A stretch of 64,000 nt of DNA from an uncultured Clostridia bacterium (GCA_937895705.1 CALBKM010000030.1:1-64000); one strand, 5' to 3'; numbered from the stretch's first letter, positions 46,499 to 54,969 are shown. Translations and numbers: made by a program. Notes: generated by a model not told the origin, from the sequence alone.

Positions 46499-47719
46499 AT
46501 GTCTGAATTTAGTATTAGGGATAAATGTCATGTGAATACGAATAAAGATACAGATACTTTTGTTGGCATCATGTGCGATAAAGGTTCTTTTAGTGTGCAT
46601 TTTCCTTTGGGATTTCGTATTTCTGAATCTGACAAGGATTTACGGAAAGATATTATGCTCCTTATTGGTAGCATCGAGTCGACAATAGGGCATCATAAGT
46701 CAGGAATACAGATTGGTGCAGAAAATTGTAACCAAACAGGATTCCCGATACAGGCCTACTTAACAGTTATCTATGATTACTTTGACAGAGGCTATTATAA
46801 AGAACGAGAGATTGATTATACGGTGGCTAAGCGAGGGAAAATCAATTGGGCAAGAACTATAAAAACGCAGAAGCCGGTGATTCAAGATGATAACTTTTAC
46901 TACCTTGACTTTGTCACAAGGAAAAGCGCAGTGAATGAGAATGAATTGATTACAATGATTCATGAATACTGCGTGTATGATAGTTTTGAGAAGATAGGCT
47001 GGTTATTTACTAATGTAATGCCTCAGAAACCTCGGATAAAGCGTAATGATAAGTTGTTTCTATCTGTACTTACAGAAAAGGTAAGTAGAACTTTCAATGA
47101 CCGTAATAAGGCTCTATTTAACGCCTTGATTCAGATCGTGAAAAATTTGCAAGATGAAAATGCAGAGTTGGATTATAAGTATGGTACATATCGGTATGAA
47201 TATGTTTGGGAAGCACTAATTGACAGGGTATATGGTATTGAAGACAAAGAAGTATATTTTCCTAGGACTACATGGAAGGTAGGGAACAGGAAGTATGATA
47301 ACGCTTCTTTGGAACCGGATTCTATTATGATACGAGGTAAGGATATCTTTGTTTTGGATGCGAAATATTATAAGTATGGTGCGACAAAGTACTTGGGAGA
47401 TTTGCCAGAATCCACTTCAATTAATAAGCAGATTACATACGGAGAATATGTTGCACAGCATGTGCCGACAGATGTAACTGTTTATAATGCTTTTCTTATG
47501 CCGTTTGACTCAAAAGATAAAGAGTGGCAAAGCGAAGAAATCATATCTGTTGGTGAAGCGACTGGAGATTGGAGGTTAAATACCCAGTTGTATGAGCATA
47601 TACAGGGGATTTTGGTTGATGTAAAGTATTTGATGCAGATAACGGTAAGAGAAGATTCAAATGAGATTGTGAAGTTGGCGAATTGTATTGAGTCACATTG
47701 TATGTTGGATGGGAGATAG
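46499..47719 (+). CDS. LlaJI-family restriction endonuclease, R2
   Basis: The 406-residue protein takes the place of McrC in the operon and fits the LlaJI restriction nuclease family. A PD-(D/E)xK site is visible in the C-terminal third: Pro273-Asp274, then Asp287-Ala-Lys289 in FVLDAKYYKYG. The N-terminal two thirds should bind the McrB-like ring. It is the last gene of the operon. No sign of truncation. Confidence 0.87.
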   Translation: MSEFSIRDKCHVNTNKDTDTFVGIMCDKGSFSVHFPLGFRISESDKDLRKDIMLLIGSIESTIGHHKSGIQIGAENCNQTGFPIQAYLTVIYDYFDRGYYKEREIDYTVAKRGKINWARTIKTQKPVIQDDNFYYLDFVTRKSAVNENELITMIHEYCVYDSFEKIGWLFTNVMPQKPRIKRNDKLFLSVLTEKVSRTFNDRNKALFNALIQIVKNLQDENAELDYKYGTYRYEYVWEALIDRVYGIEDKEVYFPRTTWKVGNRKYDNASLEPDSIMIRGKDIFVLDAKYYKYGATKYLGDLPESTSINKQITYGEYVAQHVPTDVTVYNAFLMPFDSKDKEWQSEEIISVGEATGDWRLNTQLYEHIQGILVDVKYLMQITVREDSNEIVKLANCIESHCMLDGR

Positions 47720-47817
47720 TAGGTTGATATTGTGTTTATGTTTAACCGTAAAAAATTGTGAAGTAAGTATTTTGAGGAAGTGATTGGTATATACTTGCCT
47801 TAAAGAGGTGAAGTATA

Positions 47818-48135
47818 TTGGAACTGTATTTTTTTAGAGATGTGTCAACTTATGATGAGTTAATGAAAAAAACAGATAACGCATATAGTATTAATTCAAT
47901 TAACAAAAGAAAAGTTAATGTTGTAAAGCGAATCGTGTTGAAGGAAAAGGAAGCAACTGATTGTTTTGAAAAGTTAAAAAAAGATAATCGGTATGTGATT
48001 GAGAATTTGGCATTAATGAAAATACAAAATGGGATATGGAATTGTCTGGAGCTAGTTGCAAAAGACAAATCAATAATAGTAATGGCTGACGGATACCCAT
48101 ATGCCAAATTTGTTGCATTACCATTTAAAAATTGA
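47818..48135 (+). CDS. Small protein of unknown function in the island
   Basis: A 105-residue protein starting at TTG (47818), supported by AAAGAGGTG at 47802-47810. It is lysine-rich and mixed alpha/beta (MELYFFRDVSTYDELMKK; later WNCLELVAKDKSIIVMADGYPY). I cannot assign a family with confidence. It lies between the LlaJI operon and the methylase-GHKL-receiver operon, and its end overlaps the latter's promoter. Confidence 0.6.
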   Translation: MELYFFRDVSTYDELMKKTDNAYSINSINKRKVNVVKRIVLKEKEATDCFEKLKKDNRYVIENLALMKIQNGIWNCLELVAKDKSIIVMADGYPYAKFVALPFKN

Positions 48136-48160
48136 CTGGACTTATAGGCTTTGATAATAT
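48132..48160 (+). promoter_or_regulatory. Promoter of the methylase-GHKL-receiver operon
   Basis: TTGACT (48132-48137), a 17-base spacer and TAATAT (48155-48160), 36 bases before the methylase ATG. It shows the operon is independent of the LlaJI genes. Confidence 0.75.
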
Positions 48161-48195
48161 ATAAGTAGGACTTTTTGTACTGAGGAGGAAAAGGT

Positions 48196-49395
48196 ATGTA
48201 TATTGATTTATTCGCAGGTTGTGGAGGACTTTCGTTAGGACTTCAAAAGGCTGGGTGGACCGGTTTATTTGCTGTGGAAAAAAATGAAGATGCCTTTTCT
48301 ACGTTGAAGCAGAACTTGATTGTAAATAAGAAACATTTTCAATGGCCAGAATGGTTACCCCAAACAGATTTAGATATTAATATGATTTTGAAAGAATATA
48401 AACAAGAGCTTGCAGGGTTAAGAGGTCAGGTGCAATTGTTGGTCGGCGGGCCACCATGCCAAGGATTTTCAATGGCAGGAAAAAGAACAGGAAATGATAT
48501 TAGAAATCGATTGTACAATTCATATATAAAGTTTGTTGAGCTTGTGGAACCTGAAATGCTGTTTTTTGAAAATGTTCATGGGTTTACAGTTGGGTTTAAT
48601 AGAAATTATAAGGGTAAAGAAACAAAGGGGGAGCCATATTCACAAAAACTTGTAAGACAATTGAAAAGATTAGGGTATGATGTGGCATATGATGTGATTT
48701 TGATGTCTGATTATGGTGTGCCGCAAAAACGGAAACGTTTTATACTTTTTGCAACAAGGAAAGGTCAGGCAAAATCTTTTTTTGAGAAATTGTCTGCAGA
48801 AAGGGAGCTTTTTTTATCCACTAGAGGAATACAAGTGCCTGTTACGGTAAGTGAAGCTATTGGAGATTTGGAAAGACGTCATGGACAGGTTCAGAGTGTT
48901 GATTCACCTAGGTTTAAAAATGGAGTATATGGAGAAGCAACTTCCTCATTTCAGATATTGATGAGGAAAGGAATCGAGGGAGAGTGTGTGCCAGATAGTC
49001 ATCGGTTCGCAAACCCTAAGCCAGAAACGGTCGAGTTATTTGAGAAGCTGATGAAAGCCTCGGACGAAGCAATCCGAATGACCCCAAAGATGGGGTTGGT
49101 AGAAGGGTTAAAGAAAAGAGGAGTAACACCTTTGAAAAGAGATTCAGTGTGTTCAACTATTACGTCGATTCCGGATGATTTTATTCATTATTCTGAAGCG
49201 AGAATTATGACTGTGAGGGAAAGTGCGCGTATTCAAAGTTTTCCAGATGATTATGTTTTCTTGGGAAAATACACAACTGGTGGAGAACGTCGGAAATATG
49301 ATGTTCCAAGATATACACAAGTTGCTAATGCTGTACCTCCGTTGTTTGCGGAACAAGTAGGATTAGTTTTACGGGAGATGATTAATAATGAGTGA
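48196..49395 (+). CDS. DNA (cytosine-5) methyltransferase, third in the island
   Basis: A 399-residue C5 methylase. Motif I is DLFAGCGGLSLGLQKAGW, motif IV GGPPCQGFSMAG, motif VI FFENVHGF, motif VIII QKRKRFILF and motif X ANAVPPLFAEQ. The recognition region (about 215-315) is unlike those of M1 and M2. GAGGAGGAAAAGG is the ribosome site. Its end overlaps the next gene by 8 bases, so the methylase is part of the GHKL/receiver unit. No restriction nuclease follows it. Confidence 0.93.
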   Translation: MYIDLFAGCGGLSLGLQKAGWTGLFAVEKNEDAFSTLKQNLIVNKKHFQWPEWLPQTDLDINMILKEYKQELAGLRGQVQLLVGGPPCQGFSMAGKRTGNDIRNRLYNSYIKFVELVEPEMLFFENVHGFTVGFNRNYKGKETKGEPYSQKLVRQLKRLGYDVAYDVILMSDYGVPQKRKRFILFATRKGQAKSFFEKLSAERELFLSTRGIQVPVTVSEAIGDLERRHGQVQSVDSPRFKNGVYGEATSSFQILMRKGIEGECVPDSHRFANPKPETVELFEKLMKASDEAIRMTPKMGLVEGLKKRGVTPLKRDSVCSTITSIPDDFIHYSEARIMTVRESARIQSFPDDYVFLGKYTTGGERRKYDVPRYTQVANAVPPLFAEQVGLVLREMINNE

Positions 49396-51631
49396 AAAAC
49401 TACATTTTAAGGTAAGCGCTGGACTAAAGAATATTATTGGAAAAGAGTTGATAAACGATAAGTTTATTGCGATTTTTGAATTAGTAAAGAATTCGTATGA
49501 TGCAGGTGCCAAAAATGTGACTATAAAATTTGAAAATATATATTCAGATGACGCAAAGATTTCCATAATTGATGATGGAAAAGGTATGTCAAAGCAAGAA
49601 ATAATTGATAAGTGGCTATTTGTTGCGTATTCTGAAAAGAAGAATAGTACATACAGAGATAACATTAGATTTAGAAGAAATTATGCCGGCGCTAAAGGTG
49701 TCGGCAGATTTTCATGTGATCGTTTAGGTGAGAAGGTTGAATTGCTGTCCAAAACCAATACAGAAATCTGGATTAATAGGGTCAGAATAAACTGGAATGA
49801 ATTTGAAGATGCAGATAGAGAGGAATTTCAAAATATTGAAGTAATATATGATGATTTATTAAGTGATTTGATTGTAGGACAAGGTACTATAATAAAAATT
49901 TGTGGTTTGCGAGAAAAATGGAATAGAGAAGAGTTGCTTCAACTAAAAAAATCGTTAACACAGCTTGTTAATCCAGAGGCAAATGAGAACTATGACATGT
50001 TTAACATTATTCTTGATGTTGAAGAGGAGGAGGAGAACGATAAAAAGTTAAGGAAAAAAGGAAACGTTTTTGATAAGGATATTGTAAATGGGAGAATAGT
50101 TAATCATGTTTTTGATGTATTGAATATAAAGACAACAAAAATAACCGCGGCCATATCCGAGGATGGTAAAACGATTACAACAACATTAAATGATAGAGGA
50201 ATACAGCTTTTTGAGATAGAAGAAAAAAACAAATACAGTATTAAAAATATTAAAGGTACTGTGTATAGCTTGAATAGGGCGGCAAAAATAAATTTTACAA
50301 AGATGATGGGAATAGAATCTGTAAATTATGGTAGTGTTTTTATTTACAAAAATGGATTTAGAGTATATCCGTACGGGGAACCAGAGAAAGATTTTATGAA
50401 CATTGATAGGAGAAAAGCTCAGGGATATAACCGATATTTGGGTACGCGTGAGATATGTGGTAGAATCGATATTTATGGTGATAATAAGGGCTTTGTTGAA
50501 ACATCTAGTCGAAATAATGGTTTTATTTCATCTTATGAAACGAACGAGTTGGAAGACTTTTTTTATGAATATTTGTTAAGACCTCTTGAAAAATATGTGG
50601 TCAACATTATTCATTGGGGGGAAGAGGTTATAGATAGTGAAAGTCTGGCAACAACAATGGATGGATATGACGATTTAGAAGCAGTATTAAAGAAAATAAA
50701 GGCAAAATTTAAGCCAGAATCGTTATTAAGGGCTACATATAATGAAGAGTTAACGGAAGTGATATTAGAGCATACAGAAAAGAGAAATAAATCCGAAGTT
50801 GATGTGCTAAAAAAGATAGCGATTGAAAAAGCAGATACTGAAATGCTTGAACAAGCAGATAAAGTTGAAAAAGAGACTGAGAAGTTAAAGAAAGAAGTAT
50901 CTGAAAATCGAAGGGAGCTACAGCAAGAAGTATTAGAACATGAAAAAACTAAGAAAGAGCTTGAAGTCACACAAAAGCAAGTTGGTGTTCTGCAATCTCG
51001 AGCGGATGTATCTGTTGATAATGCCATTGATGCAATGCATATTATGAAAACATATGCAGACTCTATAGATTCTAATATAGAAGAGATTATGGATATGGTT
51101 AGAAGCGGTGATGAGATTGATGACATAGTTTTAGTGTTACATGAAATCAGGCAGACCTGTTCGAAAATTTTGAATACATATAATTTGGTGATCAATACGG
51201 AATATAGAGCAGGTACCGAAAATAATAAAATAGATATTGTAAAGTTTACCCAAAAATATGTTGAAAAGCATTGGAGTCATAGATTACCGGTGGAGGTAAA
51301 CGGGGTTGAGACAATGGAGGTTGTGTTTAATCCGTTAGAATTTAGCATTATTATTGATAACATAGCAGATAATGCAAGGAAGGCGAATGCTACAAAATTG
51401 CAAATCAACTTTGTGAAAGATGAAAACGGTTGTAGAATAATATGGGTTGATGATGGCTGTGGATTACAAAACGATGCTGATGATACAAAAATATTTGAGC
51501 AAGGATTTACAACAACTAAGGGAACCGGTATTGGATTGTATACAGTTAAAAAGTATGCAGAAAAGATGGATGCTATGGTAACTGTTAACAAGGAATACAA
51601 GGATGGATTTGAATTACAGATGAGGTTTTGA
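49388..51631 (+). CDS. Dual GHKL ATPase: MORC/Hsp90-like domain plus histidine-kinase-like domain
   Basis: A 747-residue protein with two separate GHKL ATP-binding sites. The first (about 1-170) is MORC/MutL/Hsp90-like: FELVKNSYDAGA (Glu31, Asn35), IDDGKGMS and GAKGVGRF. After a middle domain (170-450) and a heptad-rich coiled coil (about 480-560) comes a histidine-kinase-type module (about 560-747). It has a helical DHp-like pair with His in LHEIRQTCSKI, the N box DNIADNARKA, G1 DDGCGL and G2 TKGTGIGLYTVKKYAEK. The last is classical for sensor kinases. Its partner downstream has a receiver domain. No membrane helix, so sensing is cytosolic, perhaps of DNA. Confidence 0.87.
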   Translation: MSEKLHFKVSAGLKNIIGKELINDKFIAIFELVKNSYDAGAKNVTIKFENIYSDDAKISIIDDGKGMSKQEIIDKWLFVAYSEKKNSTYRDNIRFRRNYAGAKGVGRFSCDRLGEKVELLSKTNTEIWINRVRINWNEFEDADREEFQNIEVIYDDLLSDLIVGQGTIIKICGLREKWNREELLQLKKSLTQLVNPEANENYDMFNIILDVEEEEENDKKLRKKGNVFDKDIVNGRIVNHVFDVLNIKTTKITAAISEDGKTITTTLNDRGIQLFEIEEKNKYSIKNIKGTVYSLNRAAKINFTKMMGIESVNYGSVFIYKNGFRVYPYGEPEKDFMNIDRRKAQGYNRYLGTREICGRIDIYGDNKGFVETSSRNNGFISSYETNELEDFFYEYLLRPLEKYVVNIIHWGEEVIDSESLATTMDGYDDLEAVLKKIKAKFKPESLLRATYNEELTEVILEHTEKRNKSEVDVLKKIAIEKADTEMLEQADKVEKETEKLKKEVSENRRELQQEVLEHEKTKKELEVTQKQVGVLQSRADVSVDNAIDAMHIMKTYADSIDSNIEEIMDMVRSGDEIDDIVLVLHEIRQTCSKILNTYNLVINTEYRAGTENNKIDIVKFTQKYVEKHWSHRLPVEVNGVETMEVVFNPLEFSIIIDNIADNARKANATKLQINFVKDENGCRIIWVDDGCGLQNDADDTKIFEQGFTTTKGTGIGLYTVKKYAEKMDAMVTVNKEYKDGFELQMRF

Positions 51632-51633
51632 TT

Positions 51634-52638
51634 ATGGATGTAACTTTTAGGATTGTATGGTTCGAAGATGTAGATGAGTGGTATAATACGACATCAAGAA
51701 GAGTGTCCAGATACATTGCAGATAAGAATTTTAAAGTGGAGATAAGGCGTGTTAAAAAGGCTTCGCAATTTGATTTAGGGGAATACCAGCTTCAGAATTT
51801 CGATTTGCTTATAGTTGATTATGAATTAGAAAAGATATTTAAACAAGATCGTATGCAGAATATTTATGGTACAGAGATAATTCGTATGATAAGAGACGGT
51901 AATTTTGTAAATGATATCTTGTTTTATTCGAGTCATGGCTTTGATGTTATTAATGAAGTGATGAAGCAACAAGGGTTACAAGGCGTTTTTGTTGCGGATC
52001 GGAATAACGGTGAGTTTATTGAAAAGGTAAAACTGTTAATTGATAAGGCAATAAGAAGATCTGACAATCTTATAAATATCAGAGGTGTTGTTATGGATAC
52101 AACAAGCGGTTTTGATAATAAAATCCGGGACCTGATTAGTATTATTTGGCCGATTCTAGGAGATGAGGAAACTAAGATTGCAAGAGATATCAAAAAGAAA
52201 ATTTTAAGAGATAGTGTAAAAACAGCAGAAAAACTCGATGAAAAATATTCAGAGATTAATGGGAAAAATATTGATGAATTGCTAAACGAAAGAGATTTTT
52301 CTGCAATTAGACAAGCAAGAGTACTGAGTTGGTGTATAGAGTCAAATGAAGTAGTTAGAAATAAATGTCATGAGATTTTGAAAAAGAGATTGCAGTTGGA
52401 CGAAGGGACAGAGCAGAAAAAATTTTATGATTTGTATAATGATGATATTATCAAATATAGAAATGCATTGGCTCATGTTAAGAATGCGCCTTCGGTTGAT
52501 AGTGAAGTTGTAATTGGAGAAATTGATGGCCAACAGATATGTTTTGATCGTGAATTATGTAATTGGTTGAGGAAGAAGCTCCTAAATTATGAGAGTGCAC
52601 TAGACGAAATGTATGATTACGTTGAAAACAATTTGTAG
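51634..52638 (+). CDS. Receiver domain-HEPN fusion protein (putative effector)
   Basis: A 334-residue protein. Residues 1-140 look like a response-regulator receiver: the acidic pair Glu11-Asp12, the probable phospho-acceptor Asp62 in DLLIVDYEL, and Ser99/Ser100 at the switch position. The usual lysine after strand 5 is not clear (VFVADRN). The C-terminal helical part ends in IIKYRNALAHV with Arg276-Asn277 and His281, the Rx4H motif of HEPN RNases. The ATG at 51634 is two bases after the kinase stop, with GAGG at good distance. A phosphorylation-gated RNase is the natural reading but unproven. Confidence 0.75.
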   Translation: MDVTFRIVWFEDVDEWYNTTSRRVSRYIADKNFKVEIRRVKKASQFDLGEYQLQNFDLLIVDYELEKIFKQDRMQNIYGTEIIRMIRDGNFVNDILFYSSHGFDVINEVMKQQGLQGVFVADRNNGEFIEKVKLLIDKAIRRSDNLINIRGVVMDTTSGFDNKIRDLISIIWPILGDEETKIARDIKKKILRDSVKTAEKLDEKYSEINGKNIDELLNERDFSAIRQARVLSWCIESNEVVRNKCHEILKKRLQLDEGTEQKKFYDLYNDDIIKYRNALAHVKNAPSVDSEVVIGEIDGQQICFDRELCNWLRKKLLNYESALDEMYDYVENNL

Positions 52639-52701
52639 GGATGTAAAAAAGAGTCTAAAAAGAGATGAAAGAAAGTTAATAGTTCTTTCAGGAGGTCTCC
52701 C

Positions 52702-53097
52702 ATGAAATCCATCAAAGTAGTAGCTGCCATCATTCTCCACGACAATCAAATTCTTGCCACCCAGCGCGGGTACGGCGATTTTAAAGGCGGCTGGGAGTTT
52801 CCGGGCGGCAAGGTGGAGCCGGGGGAGAGCCCGCAGGAGGCGCTTCGGCGGGAAATTCGCGAGGAGCTTGCCATGGAGATTGAAGTGGGGGAGTTGTTTG
52901 AGACGGTGGAGTACGATTATCCGGCGTTTCATTTGACAATGGATTGTTTTTTGTGTAAGATAAAGTCCGGGACGCCGGTGCTTTTGGAGCACGCGGCGGC
53001 GAAGTGGCTGGCAAAAGCGGAGCTGGATTCGGTGGCGTGGTTGCCGGCGGATTTGGGGCTCATTGAGCGGTTGAAGGCAGCGGAGTTGCCGGAGTAA
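52702..53097 (+). CDS. Nudix hydrolase, MutT-like (8-oxo-dGTP diphosphatase type)
   Basis: A 131-residue MutT-type protein that would cleanse oxidised dNTPs. The Nudix box runs from GGKVEPGE through ALRREIREEL, with all catalytic glutamates present. The opening VVAAIILHDNQILATQRG and GGWEFPGG are typical of MutX/MutT. TCAGGAGG precedes the ATG. It is the first gene beyond the right edge of the AT-rich island and its base use returns to the GC-richer core style. Confidence 0.92.
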   Translation: MKSIKVVAAIILHDNQILATQRGYGDFKGGWEFPGGKVEPGESPQEALRREIREELAMEIEVGELFETVEYDYPAFHLTMDCFLCKIKSGTPVLLEHAAAKWLAKAELDSVAWLPADLGLIERLKAAELPE

Positions 53098-53158
53098 CAG
53101 GCGGGCATTCCGTATCCGACAAAGAACAGTCGGCGGGCAGAAAGGCAAGGCAAACAGT

Positions 53159-53824
53159 ATGCATTACAATAAAACCATCCGTGCCATCTTCCATTCCCGT
53201 CCTAACCGTTTCATCGCCCACGTTTACGTGGACGGCGAGATGCAAACGGTGCATGTGAAGAATACCGGACGGTGCAAGGAGCTTTTGGTGCCGGGAGCCA
53301 CGGTGATTTTGGAGGTGTCGGACAATCCGGCGCGTAAGACGAAGTACGATTTGATTGCGGTGTACAAGGAGGGCCTGGGGCTGGTGAATATGGACAGCCA
53401 GGCGCCCAATAAGGTGGTGGGAGAATGGCTGCGGGAGAGTGGGCATTTTCCGGAGCTGACCCTTGTAAAGCCGGAGTATACCTATGGGGCGTCCCGGGTG
53501 GATTTTTATTTTGAATATGCCGGGAAGCGGGCGCTCATGGAAGTGAAGGGCTGTACCCTGGAACGGGAGGGCATCGGGTATTTTCCGGATGCGCCCACGG
53601 AGCGGGGCGTGAAGCATTTAAACGAGCTGGCGGCTGCGGTGAGTGCCGGGTACGAGGCCTATCTGGCCTTTGTGATTCAGATGCCGGGAGTGGAGGTAGT
53701 GCTTCCGAATATCGAGACCCATAAGGAGTTCGGCGAGGCTCTTGACCGGGCGGTAGCGGCCGGTGTGAAGGTGCTGTATTTGCAGTGTGAGATGGGGGAG
53801 GATTCGCTTCGGATTATTTCCTGA
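53159..53824 (+). CDS. sfsA: SfsA family DNA-binding/nuclease protein
   Basis: The 221-residue protein matches SfsA: an N-terminal OB-like domain (RFIAHVYVDGEMQTVHVKNTGRCKELLVPGA) and a PD-(D/E)xK-like C-terminal domain (SRVDFYF...LMEVKGCTLE, Asp and Glu-x-Lys). DAPTERGVKHLNEL is also present. First described as a sugar fermentation stimulator, it is now viewed as a nucleic acid-binding nuclease family. It lies 61 bases after the Nudix gene, probably cotranscribed. Confidence 0.95.
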   Translation: MHYNKTIRAIFHSRPNRFIAHVYVDGEMQTVHVKNTGRCKELLVPGATVILEVSDNPARKTKYDLIAVYKEGLGLVNMDSQAPNKVVGEWLRESGHFPELTLVKPEYTYGASRVDFYFEYAGKRALMEVKGCTLEREGIGYFPDAPTERGVKHLNELAAAVSAGYEAYLAFVIQMPGVEVVLPNIETHKEFGEALDRAVAAGVKVLYLQCEMGEDSLRIIS

Positions 53825-53870
53825 GGGAACGGAGAATGCGAGATTTTTACGAATAGCGGAGGATTAGGGA

Positions 53871-54377
53871 ATGATGGAAAATAAGGGAATGAAACGGGAA
53901 TTTCAATGGGCGAGGAGAATTATTGTGATTCTCACTGCGCTTGTATTTATAGTGATGCTTTGCGACATTTTCGGAAATAGTCTTTTTGAGCTGTTGCCGG
54001 TGGTGGGCATTTTTGCCGGTGCGGCATGGTTGTTTTGCTTTCTTGGCACGGGAATCAGCCGGAAGATGATACAAATCGGCGATAAGATTTCGAATAAGTT
54101 TTTGAGAGTGCTGTATTACATTATGCTGTTGCCGCTGGTGCTGATCATCTGGCTGGGGATTTGGGCTGTGATTGAAGCTATTGTTGATGCAAACGATCAG
54201 CCTCATCAGGAGATGGCAGAGGCGCTCAGTGAAGCATTCATGGCACTTTTTTGGGGTGCGGTTTTCATGATTTTCGTGCTGGTGCCGTATGTACAGAGCC
54301 TGCTTGTTTTGATTCTGCGTAAGACCTTGAAAAAGAAGAATGAGGAAGAAGAGGAACAGGAGAGTAGTTCGGAATAG
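53871..54377 (+). CDS. Small multi-pass membrane protein
   Basis: The 168 residues contain four hydrophobic segments (about 17-35, 40-62, 78-103 and 122-148) and a Glu-rich cytosolic tail. No family recognised. GGAGG at about 53861 supports the start. It follows sfsA by 46 bases and ends at a bidirectional terminator. Confidence 0.75.
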   Translation: MMENKGMKREFQWARRIIVILTALVFIVMLCDIFGNSLFELLPVVGIFAGAAWLFCFLGTGISRKMIQIGDKISNKFLRVLYYIMLLPLVLIIWLGIWAVIEAIVDANDQPHQEMAEALSEAFMALFWGAVFMIFVLVPYVQSLLVLILRKTLKKKNEEEEEQESSSE

Positions 54378-54383
54378 GATGTA

Positions 54384-54423
54384 AGAAAGCCGCAACGGAC
54401 GTCTTGGACGGGTTGCGGCTTTG
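54384..54423. terminator. Bidirectional intrinsic terminator
   Basis: Stem AAGCCGCAAC/GTTGCGGCTT between convergent genes. Confidence 0.87.
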
Positions 54424-54427
54424 GTGG

Positions 54428-54715
54428 TTATTTTTTGTGTTGTTCTCTTAGTTCTGTTACTTTTTGGAAGGCTTCTTTTAAAGGAAGTTCGCGTCCTGCT
54501 TCCATATCAGCGATTCCTTTATCCAGTTCGTGGAATAAGCCCAGTTCTTCTTTGATGGAGGTGTACTCTTCAGGGGTGATTTCTGCTATTTTGCAGGCTT
54601 TTTCAAAGGAGCAAAGTTTTGCGTTTACCATGTTATCAATCATGGTAAGAAGCTGTTGATGTGCTCCGCGCTTAACTGCTTGGTCTGTTAAGGTTTCGTA
54701 TACTTGACCGCCCAT
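54428..54715 (-). CDS. Small helical protein of unknown function
   Basis: A 95-residue, mostly helical protein: KLCSFEKACKIAEITPEEYTSIKEEL looks like an HTH-type pair of helices, and LDKGIADMEAGRELPLKEAFQKVTEL resembles the C-terminal style of RelB/antitoxin-like proteins. No toxin gene is next to it. The ATG at 54715 is preceded by GGAGGAG. A longer frame to 54766 has no such site. Function unknown. Confidence 0.65.
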   Translation of the reverse strand: MGGQVYETLTDQAVKRGAHQQLLTMIDNMVNAKLCSFEKACKIAEITPEEYTSIKEELGLFHELDKGIADMEAGRELPLKEAFQKVTELREQHKK

Positions 54716-54893
54716 AGTAATCTCCTCCATTCGTTTTCTCGTGCCATCTTTTTTAGCGCCTCCCAAGTGGTCGATACCGTATTTGCGGTCTTCCTCTGTG
54801 GCAAGTTCTATCTAGTTTAAGTTTACCACAGAGAGTGCGAATTTGCTACTATATATTTCGTGATTTCAAAAGGCACAAAAGGTTTTAAAGGGA

Positions 54894-54934
54894 TTGAGTG
54901 AAAATGACACAAAATGGTTGAGTGAAAATGACAC
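54894..54934. repeat. Two 17-base direct repeats
   Basis: TTGAGTGAAAATGACAC occurs exactly twice, at 54894-54910 and 54918-54934, 24 bases apart. They lie in an AT-rich gap downstream of the next minus-strand gene. They could be protein-binding sites or the end of a lost insertion element; no transposase is present. Confidence 0.8.
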
Positions 54935-54969
54935 TTTTCTCTTGCTTTCTCTATTGTTATATGCTATAA

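Noticed and set aside
46499..47719. Plain McrBC system
   Set aside because: Two C5 methylases precede it and the nuclease fits LlaJI rather than McrC; McrBC needs no cognate methylase.
49388..52638. Ordinary two-component system
   Set aside because: The sensor has no membrane helix and carries an extra MORC-like ATPase domain; the regulator lacks a DNA-binding output and the operon begins with a DNA methylase.
37058..52700. Prophage or integrative conjugative element
   Set aside because: No integrase, capsid, portal, relaxase or conjugation gene is visible.
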